DNA of 64,000 nt. Source: Bog-473 sp036268485. Its GTDB lineage: Bacteria > Actinomycetota > Acidimicrobiia > Acidimicrobiales > RAAP-2. Below are positions 8,480 through 17,036 of this stretch, one piece after another (position 1 is the first letter of the stretch; every line of letters starts with the position of its first letter). The translations under genes were made by a program, and so were the position numbers. Under the pieces are notes generated by a model, which worked only from the letters and a program-made list of their open reading frames with translations, did no database searches and was not told the DNA's origin. Where the stretch lies: positions 8,678 to 72,677 of the forward strand of contig DATAUC010000023.1 in assembly GCA_036268485.1 (NCBI GenBank), read 5' to 3'.

Positions 8480-10456
8480 CTACTCCTTGTCTTCGGCTCC
8501 TCCGGCCATGCCTTCCTTGATGGCGTTGACCACGGTCGGATCCATCAGGGTGGTGACATCGCCCAGGTCGCGGTGCTCGGCCACGTCGCGCAACAGGCGC
8601 CGCATGATCTTGCCGCTGCGCGTCTTGGGTAGCTCGGGCGTCAGCATGATCTGACGGGGTTTGGCGATGGGACCGATCTCGTGGGCCACGTGGTCACGCA
8701 GCTCAGCCACGAACTTCTCCCCCGCCGCCGGATCGTCAAAGCCGGATCCCTTGACCGTGACAAAGGCCACAATGGCCTGACCGGTGGTGTCGTCGCTGGC
8801 CCCGACGACGGCCGCCTCGGCCACACTCGGATGGCTGACCAGGGCGTGCTCCACCTCGGTGGTGGAGATGCGGTGGCCCGAGATGTTCATGACGTCGTCG
8901 ACCCGGCCCAGGAGCCAGATGTCCCCGTCCTGGTCGCGCTTGGCCCCGTCGCCTGCGAAGTACCGGCCGGGGAAGCGCGACCAGTAGGTCTCCTGGTACC
9001 GCCCGTCGTCCCCGTAGATACCGCGCAGCATGCCCGGCCAGGGCTGGGTGATGACCAGATAGCCGCCCTCGTCGTTGCCGACGGAGTTGCCCTCGTTGTC
9101 AATGATGTCAACGCTGATACCCGGGAACGGCGTCATGGCGGCTCCGGGCTTGGTCGCCGTGATGCCCGGCAACGGCGTGATGAGGACGCCACCGGTTTCG
9201 GTCTGCCACCAGGTGTCGACGATCGGGCAGCGCTCCCCCCCGATGTGGGTCCGGTACCAGATCCAGGCTTCGGGATTGATGGGCTCACCGACCGACCCGA
9301 GAAGGCGCAGGCTGGACAGATCGTGCCCGGCCGGCAGGTCCTCCCCCCACTTCATGAAGGTGCGGATGGTGGTCGGAGCCGTATAGAGAATGGTGACCTT
9401 GTACTTCTCAATGATCTGCCACCACCGGTCCCGCGCCGGTGTGTCCGGCGTGCCCTCGTACATGACCGACGTGGTGGCATTGGCCAGCGGTCCGTAGACG
9501 ATGTAGCTGTGGCCGGTGACCCACCCGATGTCGGCCGCGGTCCAGTAGACGTCCTCTTCAGGTTTGATGTCGAAGATCAGCCGCTGGGTGGCCGATACGT
9601 GGGTCAGGTACCCGCCGGACGTGTGCAGGATGCCCTTGGGCTTGGCCGTCGTCCCGCTGGTGTACATGATGTAGAGCGGGTGCTCGGCGTCGAAGGCCTC
9701 CGCCTGGTGGTGCTCACTCTGCCGTGGCACGAGGTCATGCCACCAGACATCCCGCTCGTCGTTCCATTCGACGTCCTGACCGGTGCGCCGGACGACCACC
9801 ACCTTCTCCACCAGGGGGCACTCGGCCACGGCCACATCGACCGCCGCCTTGAGCGGGCTGGCCGACCCACGCCGGTAGCCGCCGTCGGCCGTGATGACGA
9901 AATGGGCGTCGCAGTCGAGGATCCGGCTCTTGAGCGCATCGGACGAGAAGCCACCGAAGACCACCGTGTGGGGCGCTCCGAGGCGGGCGCAGGCCAACAT
10001 GGCCACCACCGTCTCGGGAATCATCGGCATGTAGATGGCGATCTTGTCGCCCGAGCGAACGCCGAGTTCGGTGAGCGCGTTGGCGGCCTGGCTAACCGAG
10101 ACCAGCAGGTCGCGGTAGGTGATGGTGCGGGTATCGCCCGGCTCACCTTCCCAGTGGAAGGCCACCCGGTCACCCAGACCAGCATCGACGTGGCGGTCGA
10201 CGCAGTTGACGGCCACATTGAGCTTGCCGCCGACGAACCACTTGGCGAAGGGCGAGTTCCACTCCAGCGTGTCAGTCCACGGTGCGACCCAGGTCAGCTG
10301 GTCGGCCTGGGCGGCCCAGAACGCCAGGGGGTCGGCATTGGCCGTCTCGTAGATGTCGGGCTGCGCATTGGCCCGTCGGGCCAGTTCGGCGGGAGGCGCA
10401 AACGTGCGCGTTTCGTGCAGAAGGGCCGACAATCCTTCTTCTCGCTCTTCGCTCAT
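8480..10456 (-). CDS. acs: Acetyl-CoA synthetase
   Basis: The 658-residue protein matches Acs length and order: an N-terminal WAAQADQLTWVAPWTDTLEW region, VVFGGFSSDALKSRI, the P-loop IMYTSGTTAKPKGILH, DTWWQTETGG, GRVDDVMNISGHRI, and the C-terminal acetylatable lysine loop PKTRSGKIMRRLLR. It makes acetyl-CoA from acetate, ATP and CoA. The ATG at 10456 has GAGGAG seven bases upstream; a longer frame is arginine-rich and lies inside the cupin gene. It overlaps the cupin stop by four bases (ATGA), so the two are translationally coupled. Confidence 0.96.
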   Translation of the reverse strand: MSEEREEGLSALLHETRTFAPPAELARRANAQPDIYETANADPLAFWAAQADQLTWVAPWTDTLEWNSPFAKWFVGGKLNVAVNCVDRHVDAGLGDRVAFHWEGEPGDTRTITYRDLLVSVSQAANALTELGVRSGDKIAIYMPMIPETVVAMLACARLGAPHTVVFGGFSSDALKSRILDCDAHFVITADGGYRRGSASPLKAAVDVAVAECPLVEKVVVVRRTGQDVEWNDERDVWWHDLVPRQSEHHQAEAFDAEHPLYIMYTSGTTAKPKGILHTSGGYLTHVSATQRLIFDIKPEEDVYWTAADIGWVTGHSYIVYGPLANATTSVMYEGTPDTPARDRWWQIIEKYKVTILYTAPTTIRTFMKWGEDLPAGHDLSSLRLLGSVGEPINPEAWIWYRTHIGGERCPIVDTWWQTETGGVLITPLPGITATKPGAAMTPFPGISVDIIDNEGNSVGNDEGGYLVITQPWPGMLRGIYGDDGRYQETYWSRFPGRYFAGDGAKRDQDGDIWLLGRVDDVMNISGHRISTTEVEHALVSHPSVAEAAVVGASDDTTGQAIVAFVTVKGSGFDDPAAGEKFVAELRDHVAHEIGPIAKPRQIMLTPELPKTRSGKIMRRLLRDVAEHRDLGDVTTLMDPTVVNAIKEGMAGGAEDKE

Positions 10457-10863
10457 GTGGTGCTCCTCAGCTCGAAACCCTCGAATGTGAAGGCCGGAGT
10501 GACGGTAGCGCCCACGAGGGAATACCGCCCGGTGGGCCGGGCCGACTGCCACACCCCCGCCGGCACTACGATCTGCGGCATCTGGCCGGAGAGCACGTCG
10601 GGGCCCAGGACGTCGCGCTCGGTGCGCCCATCGGGCCACTCGCGTTGCAGCTCGAGCGGGTCACCGTCATAGAAATGCCACATCTCGGTGGCGTCGATTC
10701 GATGGGGGGCCGACTCCTCACCCGTCAGCAGCAAGTAGATGATGGCGCTGCCCTGGGGTCGTTCTCCCCCGTCGCTCTCGGCCACCCAGGTCCGGCGGTA
10801 CCAGCCGCCTTCGGGATGGGGCGACAGGTCGAGAGCGGCGATGAGTGATTCGCCCGGTCGCAT
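10453..10863 (-). CDS. Cupin family protein (DUF985/Cupin_5 type)
   Basis: The 136-residue protein begins LIAALDLSPHPEGGWYRRTW and contains IIYLLLTGEESAPHRIDATEMWHFYDGDPLEL, which matches the Cupin_5 family of small jelly-roll proteins with a metal-binding histidine cluster. The biochemical role of this family is poorly known. It starts with an ATG at 10863; longer frames are low-complexity. It lies between the acyl-CoA dehydrogenase (19 bp upstream) and acs (4 bp overlap), suggesting an accessory role in acyl or acetate metabolism. Confidence 0.82.
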   Translation of the reverse strand: MRPGESLIAALDLSPHPEGGWYRRTWVAESDGGERPQGSAIIYLLLTGEESAPHRIDATEMWHFYDGDPLELQREWPDGRTERDVLGPDVLSGQMPQIVVPAGVWQSARPTGRYSLVGATVTPAFTFEGFELRSTT

Positions 10864-10882
10864 CGTGTCAGTGTGCCCGCGC

Positions 10883-12013
10883 TCAGCGGGCGGCGACCAC
10901 GCCCAGCTGTTCGGCCACGAGGAGGGACTGCAGATGCGAGCCCCCGAAGAGCTCGCCGGTCGTCTTGGCCCGCTTGATGAGGAGATGCCCGTCGTGTTCC
11001 CACGTGTACCCGATGCCACCGAACGATTGGTAGGAGTCCTGGCACACCAGGCGCTGGCAATCGTCGCTGGCCGCCTTGGCCATGGCCACGGCCAAAGCCC
11101 GTCCGTCGGAGTCTTCTTCGATGGCCGCCACGGCGAAGTAGCAAAGGCCGCGGGCCCGTTCGATGGCCACGAACATGTTGGACATCTTGTGCTTGACGGC
11201 CTGGAACGAGCCGATGGGAACGCCGAATTGGTGCCGATCCTTCACATAGGCCAAAACCATCTGGAAGAGGGCGTCCGAGGTGCCCACCGTCTCCAACGCC
11301 ATGGCCACTGCGGCCTCTTCGAGGGCCCGTCGGAGACCGGTGGCGATGGCTTCGCCGCCAGGCTCGCCCAAGGCGCGATCGGCCGCTACCAAGACGCCGT
11401 TGAGCACCACCGAGCACAGGGGGCGAGACCTGTCGAGTGACTGGACGGGTTTGAGCTCGACGTCGGTGGCAGGGACCACAAAGACGCCCAAGCCGTCTCC
11501 CATCTTGGCCACGACGGCGATCTCGGTGGTGGCGGCATCGGCCAGAACACCCAACTTCGTCCCGTCGAGTGTCCATCCGCCTTCGGCCGGCCGGGCCACC
11601 GTGAGGACGTCCCCCAGACCCCAACGCCGGGGGTGATCAGCCAGGGCCAGGGTGCCGGTGGCGTTCCCGACCGCCACTTCGGAGAGAAATCGTTGCCGTT
11701 GTTCCGGCGTTCCCAGCTCTCGGACGATGGGCACGAATTGCGTCGCCGTGGCCAGGAGCGGGCCCGGGGCGGCCGCCCGTCCCAGCTCTTCGGCCAGCAC
11801 GGCGGTCTCGACGAATGACAGACCCACGCCGCCGTTCTCCTCGGGCACAGCCAGAGCGGGCCAGTCCAGGGAGACCATGGCCTTCCACAGGCCTTCGGCC
11901 GGCTCACCCGACTCCACCACGGCCCGCACGACGGCCAACGAACATTCCTTCTGCAGGAACGAGCGAACGGAGCTTCGCAGCTCCTCCTGATCCTCGGTGA
12001 ACTCGAGGTCCAC
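10883..12013 (-). CDS. Acyl-CoA dehydrogenase, FadE-like
   Basis: The 376-residue protein shows the acyl-CoA dehydrogenase fold: LEFTEDQEELRSSVRSFL at the start, LAVPEENGGVGLSFVETAVLAEELGRA in the helical domain, and FQAVKHKMSNMFVAIERAR in the C-terminal helical domain. The C-terminus reads QSFGGIGYTWEHDGHLLIKRAKTTGELFG, a form typical of actinobacterial FadE subunits in which the usual catalytic glutamate near EGT is absent. It may therefore work as a heteromer or with a base elsewhere. The GTG at 12013 has GGGAGG just upstream. It probably leads the acs operon and passes electrons to the neighbouring ETF. Confidence 0.87.
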   Translation of the reverse strand: MDLEFTEDQEELRSSVRSFLQKECSLAVVRAVVESGEPAEGLWKAMVSLDWPALAVPEENGGVGLSFVETAVLAEELGRAAAPGPLLATATQFVPIVRELGTPEQRQRFLSEVAVGNATGTLALADHPRRWGLGDVLTVARPAEGGWTLDGTKLGVLADAATTEIAVVAKMGDGLGVFVVPATDVELKPVQSLDRSRPLCSVVLNGVLVAADRALGEPGGEAIATGLRRALEEAAVAMALETVGTSDALFQMVLAYVKDRHQFGVPIGSFQAVKHKMSNMFVAIERARGLCYFAVAAIEEDSDGRALAVAMAKAASDDCQRLVCQDSYQSFGGIGYTWEHDGHLLIKRAKTTGELFGGSHLQSLLVAEQLGVVAAR

Positions 12014-12070
12014 GGCCCTCCCTTTCGCGACGGTGCCCACCCTGGGGCTGAGATCGGAGGGAGTGTACCC

Positions 12071-12084
12071 TGACGCAAATGTCA
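12071..12084. promoter_or_regulatory. Putative operator, copy C (TGACGCAAATGTCA)
   Basis: The palindrome, extended to CCCTGAC-N6-GTCAGGG at 12068-12087, lies 55-75 bp upstream of the GTG of the acyl-CoA dehydrogenase gene. It matches the copies at 2589 and 6764 in all nine fixed positions. Its location suggests control of the acyl-CoA dehydrogenase-cupin-acs transcript. Confidence 0.5.
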
Positions 12085-12151
12085 GGGTCCGTGCTACCCT
12101 GAACCGCTCATCTGTGGCGGCTCGTCCCCACGGTGAATGCCCCTCGGGGGG

Positions 12152-12187
12152 GTCGCCGGCCCGTGGCAATCGACTCGGGCCGGCGAC
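12152..12187 (-). terminator. Hairpin terminator after ETF gene
   Basis: A perfect 12-bp stem (GTCGCCGGCCCG with CGGGCCGGCGAC) and 12-base loop begins 19 bases downstream of the ETF stop codon. It lacks a U-run, as is common for hairpin terminators in GC-rich actinobacteria. It separates ETF transcription from the acyl-CoA dehydrogenase promoter. Confidence 0.65.
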
Positions 12188-12205
12188 AACGGGGGCATTG
12201 CTCGG

Positions 12206-14017
12206 TTACGCGATCTCGTGTCGCAGCCTTTCCACCAGCACCGGAACAACGTCGTGCCAATCCCCAACGATGCCAACGTCACTGGCACCGAAGACAAGGG
12301 CTTCGGGGTCATGGTTGATAGCCAACACCGTGTGGGCCGATCGAACGCCCACCATGTGATTGAACTTGCCGCTGAGTCCAACCGCCACATACAGGCGGGG
12401 CGAAATGCTCCTGCCGGTCACACCGATCTGGCGTGACCGGGGAGCCCATCCGTTGTCGGTGACTTTGCGGGTGGCTCCGAGTTCGGCTTGCAGCACGGAC
12501 GCCAAGGCCGAGAGCTCCGAATACTCAGAAGGAGCCACTCCAGCGCCCACTCCGACGACGGTCTGCGCTCGAGACAGCACCTCAAGGTCGTCGTCTCGAA
12601 CCTCTGAGATCAGTCGGAGACGCTGACGCGGCGTCACGGTGCACGAGGAGACTTCCGTCCGGAGGTCGGCCCGGGGGGTGGGTATCGGGAGGACACCGGG
12701 CCGCACCGTGACCAACTGGACGTCCGATGTGCACGAGATGTCGGCTACCAGAGCGCCCGAGAACGCCGGCTTGGACGCAACCAGAGCGCCGTCCGCCACA
12801 TGGAGGGCGACAGCATCACCCACCAGTCCGGCATTGAGCGAGGCGGCCGCCCGAGCCAGGACCTCCCGTCCGAAGGCGGTGCTGGGTCCGAGAATGGCCC
12901 ACGCACCCTTGGTCCGGACCCACTGTGCGATGGCACCGGCCAGATCCTCCGGAATCAGCGAGCCCTCCAAGACGACGACAGAGTCCGCGCCCTGGGCGCC
13001 GAGACCGCTGATGTCCTCACCGCCCATGGCGAACGCCACCACGTGAGCCTTCTTCTGCGCGGCGAGTCGAGCGGCCGCGCCGAGCAACTCGGCGGCGACT
13101 TGGGGTCGGTCCGGCTCAATGAGGACGGCGACGTTCGCCGTGGGCTGGGGAACCGGGAGCCCGACCAGCTGCGCAACGTCGCCGCTCCCGGCGTCCGGTG
13201 CGAGCGCGCCGCGCTCGCACAGTATGGAGACGGCCTGATCCACCTGGGCATCGATGGAACCGGTGAGGACAAGGCCAAGTCGGTCGTGCTGCATGAGACG
13301 AATCGGGCCGACTCTGGTGGGGCTTCCCGAGGCACCCCACGGTCCCGGACCGACGTCGGCAGCCGTCATAAGCACCATTCGTTCCGGCGCCACCTCTGCC
13401 CTTTGGAGGGGCGGCACCTTGCACGGCTCACAGAGGCGTTCGGCCACGGAGAGGACAGCCGGCAACGAAAGCTCGACCTCCTGACTGCCGTCGTCATGTT
13501 CAAGGGTCAGGGAGAGCAGATCACCTTCAAGGCGCATCCGCCGCACTCCCGTAGCGAACGGCAGGTCCAGGAGCTCGGCCACCTCGGGGCCGACCTGGCC
13601 GGTGTCGCCATCGAGCGAATTTCGCCCAACCAGGACGAGATCAAACAGGCCGTGGGCCCGGAGAGCGGCGGCGAGGGCCTTGGCACTGGCCAATGTGTCG
13701 GAACCGGCGAAGGCGGCATCGCACAGATGGACGCCGGAGTCGGCTCCCCAGGCGATGGCTTCACGGAGCACGTCGTCGGCCGCTGCCGGACCCAGGGTGA
13801 ACACCGTGCAGGTGCCGCCACTGCCTTGGGCCCACTCCACGCCCTTCGATACGGCGCGCCGGCAGTAGGCGTCCATCTCCAGCTCGAGCCCCTCCCGGAC
13901 CAATCGCTGGTCGGGTCCGAGTTCCATCGTCTCGCCCGCCGGTATCTGCTTGACCAGGGCGGCGATGCGCAGGGGGCGATCAAACCGGTTCTGCACCTGT
14001 TCAGCCGGATCCGCCAT
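12206..14017 (-). CDS. Electron transfer flavoprotein, beta and alpha subunits fused
   Basis: One 603-residue frame holds both ETF subunits. Residues 1 to about 245 are EtfB-like (RIAALVKQIPAGE start, MDAYCRRAVSKGVEWAQ, GRNSLDGDTGQVGPEVAELLDLPF). The rest is EtfA-like, ending with the FAD-binding domain (AELGATRKVTDNGW, QIGVTGRSISPRLYVAVGLSG, AINHDPEALVFGASDVGIVGDW). ETF takes electrons from acyl-CoA dehydrogenases to the quinone pool. Bacterial ETF is normally two genes, so the fusion is notable. The ATG at 14017 and one at 14026 are both possible. It is followed by a hairpin terminator, so it appears monocistronic. Confidence 0.87.
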   Translation of the reverse strand: MADPAEQVQNRFDRPLRIAALVKQIPAGETMELGPDQRLVREGLELEMDAYCRRAVSKGVEWAQGSGGTCTVFTLGPAAADDVLREAIAWGADSGVHLCDAAFAGSDTLASAKALAAALRAHGLFDLVLVGRNSLDGDTGQVGPEVAELLDLPFATGVRRMRLEGDLLSLTLEHDDGSQEVELSLPAVLSVAERLCEPCKVPPLQRAEVAPERMVLMTAADVGPGPWGASGSPTRVGPIRLMQHDRLGLVLTGSIDAQVDQAVSILCERGALAPDAGSGDVAQLVGLPVPQPTANVAVLIEPDRPQVAAELLGAAARLAAQKKAHVVAFAMGGEDISGLGAQGADSVVVLEGSLIPEDLAGAIAQWVRTKGAWAILGPSTAFGREVLARAAASLNAGLVGDAVALHVADGALVASKPAFSGALVADISCTSDVQLVTVRPGVLPIPTPRADLRTEVSSCTVTPRQRLRLISEVRDDDLEVLSRAQTVVGVGAGVAPSEYSELSALASVLQAELGATRKVTDNGWAPRSRQIGVTGRSISPRLYVAVGLSGKFNHMVGVRSAHTVLAINHDPEALVFGASDVGIVGDWHDVVPVLVERLRHEIA

Positions 14018-14093
14018 CCGAGGCACGTTACCCGGCTCGAATTCTCCCTTTAGAGGATCACCAGGGGTTGAACGTTCGCCTACACTCTTCCAC

Positions 14094-14165
14094 GCGCCTC
14101 TAGCTCAACGGCAGAGCAACGGACTCTTAATCCGCAGGTTTCGGGTTCGAATCCCGAGGGGCGCA
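14094..14165 (+). tRNA. tRNA-Lys(CTT), island integration site
   Basis: The 72-base cloverleaf folds fully: acceptor GCGCCTC with GGGGCGC, D arm GCTC-N7-GAGC, anticodon loop CTCTTAA (anticodon CTT, lysine), T arm TCGGG-TTCGAAT-CCCGA, discriminator A. The CCA end is not encoded. A TACACT box lies at 14081-14086. Bases 14120-14164 are repeated at 63812-63856. Because the repeat covers the 3' half, insertion left this gene intact. Confidence 0.95.
14120..14164 (+). repeat. attL-like repeat (45 bp, inside tRNA-Lys)
   Basis: This stretch, from the anticodon stem to the last acceptor base, matches 63812-63856 base for base. It is the left end of the island. Confidence 0.88.
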
Positions 14166-14244
14166 CTCTTTCGGCGAAAACCCCTGGCCAGGCGGTACTT
14201 CTTCCCTGGTAAGGCTTGCCGGAACGGCTCTAAGGAGTTGGAGA

Positions 14245-14883
14245 TTGGCGAAGTCCGGGGTTGTACCCAAGGTAGCGAAAACCGTCAAACGCCCTCTTCG
14301 GTCTACGGAAGTTGTCCGTGAGCTCATCTTGAATGCGGCACGGATGTCGTTTGCCGACTCCGGTTTTGCCGGCGCCACCACCCGCAAGATCGCCACCCAA
14401 GCGGGCGTCGTCGAAAACCTCATCTATAAACAGTTCGGGTCCAAACAAGCCCTCTTCGACGTCGCGGTCGTTGGTCCATTTCAAGATGCCGTCGATTCAT
14501 TTATCGAACGTTGGGGGCCAAGATCAGCTGCTCCTCACAGTCCCGAAACGACCGCCCGGGACTACATCGAAGCCCTCTACAACATGCTGCAAGATCATGC
14601 TGACTTGCTCATTGCCCTCATGAAACATGGGCGCGACGAACGGCCATTGTTACCCTTGCTGGAAGATCTCGAACGGGTTGCGGCCCAAGAACTCGCCGCC
14701 CAAGAATGGACCGGCGTCGACATTCCTGTGCTGGTGCGGCTGCACTTCGGTATGGTGGCATTCAACGCAGCGTTCGGTGAGTCGCTCTATCCTCCCGGAG
14801 AGTTGGCACCCAACCGTGATCGGATTATCGCCGAGACCACCGCGTTCTTCGTCCACGGAACGGCCCACCGTCCCAAGGGATAG
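14245..14883 (+). CDS. TetR/AcrR-family regulator
   Basis: The 212-residue protein has a TetR DNA-binding domain at about residues 22-70 (ELILNAARMSFADSGFAGATTRKIATQAGVVENLIYKQFGSKQALF) and a helical ligand-binding domain that contains LYNMLQDHADLLIALMKHGRDE. The start is a TTG with AAGGAG seven bases upstream. It is the first gene of the island, 80 bp past the tRNA, where an integrase would be expected. It is convergent with the PPDK-like gene that ends the long minus operon. Its relatives at 34569 and 45100 are similar in length. Ligand probably an acyl-CoA or aromatic/terpenoid intermediate. Confidence 0.9.
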   Translation: MAKSGVVPKVAKTVKRPLRSTEVVRELILNAARMSFADSGFAGATTRKIATQAGVVENLIYKQFGSKQALFDVAVVGPFQDAVDSFIERWGPRSAAPHSPETTARDYIEALYNMLQDHADLLIALMKHGRDERPLLPLLEDLERVAAQELAAQEWTGVDIPVLVRLHFGMVAFNAAFGESLYPPGELAPNRDRIIAETTAFFVHGTAHRPKG

Positions 14884-14901
14884 ATCCCATCCCGCACTGC
14901 G

Positions 14902-16413
14902 TCAGGAGCAACTGACCAAAGCCGCATGCGCTCTTGAGAAGAGCTCGGGCAGCAATCCTGAGAACTCCGGAACGGTAGCGCGGGCCCATTCAGCCAACAG
15001 CGCAACGTCGGGAAGATCTGCTTCATTGCAGGGAGCTTGAGTGAGTACTCCTTCGTAGACCTCGCCGCTGCTGCCATCAACCGTCACCAAGAGTCCGGAC
15101 AATTTCGACAGACTCCCGACGCCGCAGCCCACGACGCAGGGCGTGCCCAGCTCTCGACTGACTACCGCAGCGTGGCAGGTTGCCCCACCGGTCTCGGTAA
15201 GGATGGCATTGGAAACGATCATGCCGTGTACATCATCGGGATCCGTAGTCGGTCGAGCCAGGACGGCGTCCCACCCTTGGTCGGACATTTCTTCGACCTC
15301 TTCGCAGGTCAGACCAACTACACCGGAGCCGACGCCGGGACATGCCGGCTCCCCACGGACCAGGATCGTTGCCTTGGCTCGCTCCTCAGGGGATACCCGT
15401 GGGCGCAGCAGGGCAGCAATCTGCTCGGGCAGTACCCGGAGGAGTGCTTCGTCTCGAGTGATGACACCTTCGGATTCCATGGAAACCGCAAGTCTCACCG
15501 CCGCATCTGGGGACCGCTTAGCCGCCCGCGACTGCAACAGCCAGAGGCGGCCCGACTCAACGGTGAACTCAATGTCGAGCACATCTCCGTGCAGCGCTTC
15601 GAGGCGTCGGCCCGCACTCATCAGCTGTTCGTGTATGTCCGGCAGGAGTTCTTCCAGAGCACTCAGCGGATTCGCATCGAAGCGGCCCGAAACGACATCT
15701 TCGCCTTGACCGCGTTGCAACCACTCACCGAAAGGCGCGGAATCGCCGGTCAGGGGATTTCGCGTGAAGAGCACCCCGGTGCCCGAAGCGTCATCGAGAT
15801 TCCCGAACACCATGGCCTGGATGGCCACCGCGGTCCCACCGGCATCACCCAATCCGTGATGTTGCCTATAGGCCACGGCTCGCGGCGACATCCACGACTT
15901 GAAGACGGCACTCACCGCATCGAGCAATTGCTCCCAGGGGTCGTACGGGGCGGTGTGGCCAACGACACGAGCGAATTGTGTCTCGAACCGGCGCTGAGTG
16001 TCGGAAGCGTAGGTCTCATCACCAGTCTCAGTGCTCAGTGCGATCCTCGCCTCGTCGTTAATGCCCAAGTTCAGGACGGTGTCCATCATTCCGGGCATAC
16101 TGACCGCGGCGCCCGAGCGCACCGACACCAGGAGCGGATGGTGTGGATCGCCTAAGCGCCTGCCCGTGGCGCACTCTAAGCGGAACATGCCATCTTGGAG
16201 CGCAACCACGCACTGGTCATCGATCGCCCCGCCAGCGGCAGTCAGCCGCCGGCACACGCTTGTCGTGAGGGCAAAGGCCGGTGGCACTGGCAGGCCCAAG
16301 GCCACCATGGTGTTGATGCTGTGCGCCTTGCCACCAATAAGACTTCGGTCGGCGGTCTCATTCTGTCCCAGCCAGACGTAGTCGGACGTTTCGTCACTTG
16401 CCGCCACACCCAT
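14902..16413 (-). CDS. PPDK-like protein lacking the PEP/pyruvate barrel
   Basis: The 503-residue product matches the first two domains of pyruvate phosphate dikinase. The ATP-grasp part has VSVRSGAAVSMPGMMDTVLN at residues 97-116, GEWLQRGQGEDVVSG and LDIEFTVESGRLWLLQSRAAKR. The swivelling phosphohistidine domain has TETGGATCHAAVVSRELG with His414. The C-terminal (beta/alpha)8 barrel, over 300 residues in true PPDK, is absent. It can thus phosphorylate a histidine from ATP but must pass the phosphate to a separate acceptor, plausibly the 17921 gene product. The ATG at 16413 lies 2 bp after the wHTH stop. Confidence 0.85.
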   Translation of the reverse strand: MGVAASDETSDYVWLGQNETADRSLIGGKAHSINTMVALGLPVPPAFALTTSVCRRLTAAGGAIDDQCVVALQDGMFRLECATGRRLGDPHHPLLVSVRSGAAVSMPGMMDTVLNLGINDEARIALSTETGDETYASDTQRRFETQFARVVGHTAPYDPWEQLLDAVSAVFKSWMSPRAVAYRQHHGLGDAGGTAVAIQAMVFGNLDDASGTGVLFTRNPLTGDSAPFGEWLQRGQGEDVVSGRFDANPLSALEELLPDIHEQLMSAGRRLEALHGDVLDIEFTVESGRLWLLQSRAAKRSPDAAVRLAVSMESEGVITRDEALLRVLPEQIAALLRPRVSPEERAKATILVRGEPACPGVGSGVVGLTCEEVEEMSDQGWDAVLARPTTDPDDVHGMIVSNAILTETGGATCHAAVVSRELGTPCVVGCGVGSLSKLSGLLVTVDGSSGEVYEGVLTQAPCNEADLPDVALLAEWARATVPEFSGLLPELFSRAHAALVSCS

Positions 16414-16415
16414 GG

Positions 16416-17027
16416 TCAGCCCGCCCGTCCAGCGATGGCTTCCTCGGCACGAGTAAGCCCAAGAAGGCCAATGAGTTCCTCGTGGAGTTCGAACCACACG
16501 GTGTGGTAGCTGTCGAGAATCGGGCGTGCGACATACGAATGGTCGCCCTCCTCCATCGCGTTCACGGCGCGACCAAATCGGGTGACATAGGGCGTCAAGC
16601 GTGGAGAGACCAGGATCATGCGCGACAGGAGCACCGTGAATGCTCGGTCTAACTTCAAGATCCTCTCAATGATCATCGCGTCATACGACGCGTCAGTGTG
16701 GTCATTGGCAGTTCCATCACCTTTGATCTGCCATGACGTGATGATCGCCTTGAGATCCGTATTGAAGGTGTCAAAGTCTTCGTAACACCCTCGTAGTTCG
16801 GTTGCGTCAACGGATCCCTGTTCATCGGAAATCAGGCCCTCCAGACGGAGGCGGCCTTCGGGAGTGAGCCGGTAGGTGGATCCAACCAGGGTCACCATCC
16901 CACTGGCTTCGAGCTCGGCCAATTGAACACCTACTTCGGCCAACGCCAGACCGGATGATGCTGCGGCATCTTCCGGAGAGAGACGACCTTTCATTCTGGC
17001 CGCTTGGAGGATCGAGAGTTCCTTCAT
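16416..17027 (-). CDS. Winged-helix protein linked to the phosphotransferase cassette
   Basis: The 203-residue protein has an N-terminal winged-helix-like region (residues 3-60: LSILQAARMKGRLSPEDAAASSGLALAEVGVQLAELEASGMV, then TYRLTPEGRLRLEGL) and a helical C-terminal domain of about 130 residues with no family I recognise. It sits between the DUF7064-like and PPDK-like genes, 9 bp and 2 bp from them, so it is translated with both. It may be a regulator of, or a structural subunit for, the phosphotransferase. The third subunit of phenylphosphate synthase is of similar size, but that one has CBS domains, which I do not see here. Confidence 0.7.
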   Translation of the reverse strand: MKELSILQAARMKGRLSPEDAAASSGLALAEVGVQLAELEASGMVTLVGSTYRLTPEGRLRLEGLISDEQGSVDATELRGCYEDFDTFNTDLKAIITSWQIKGDGTANDHTDASYDAMIIERILKLDRAFTVLLSRMILVSPRLTPYVTRFGRAVNAMEEGDHSYVARPILDSYHTVWFELHEELIGLLGLTRAEEAIAGRAG

Positions 17028-17036
17028 GGGGCTCCG

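Noticed and set aside
8681..10672. Open plus-strand frame of 663 codons over acs
   Set aside because: Antisense shadow of acetyl-CoA synthetase; no recognisable motif and no ribosome site.
12800..14053. Open plus-strand frame of 417 codons over ETF
   Set aside because: Antisense to ETF with no domain.
14166..14244. Integrase remnant next to the tRNA
   Set aside because: The 79 bases have no frame or catalytic motif of a tyrosine recombinase.
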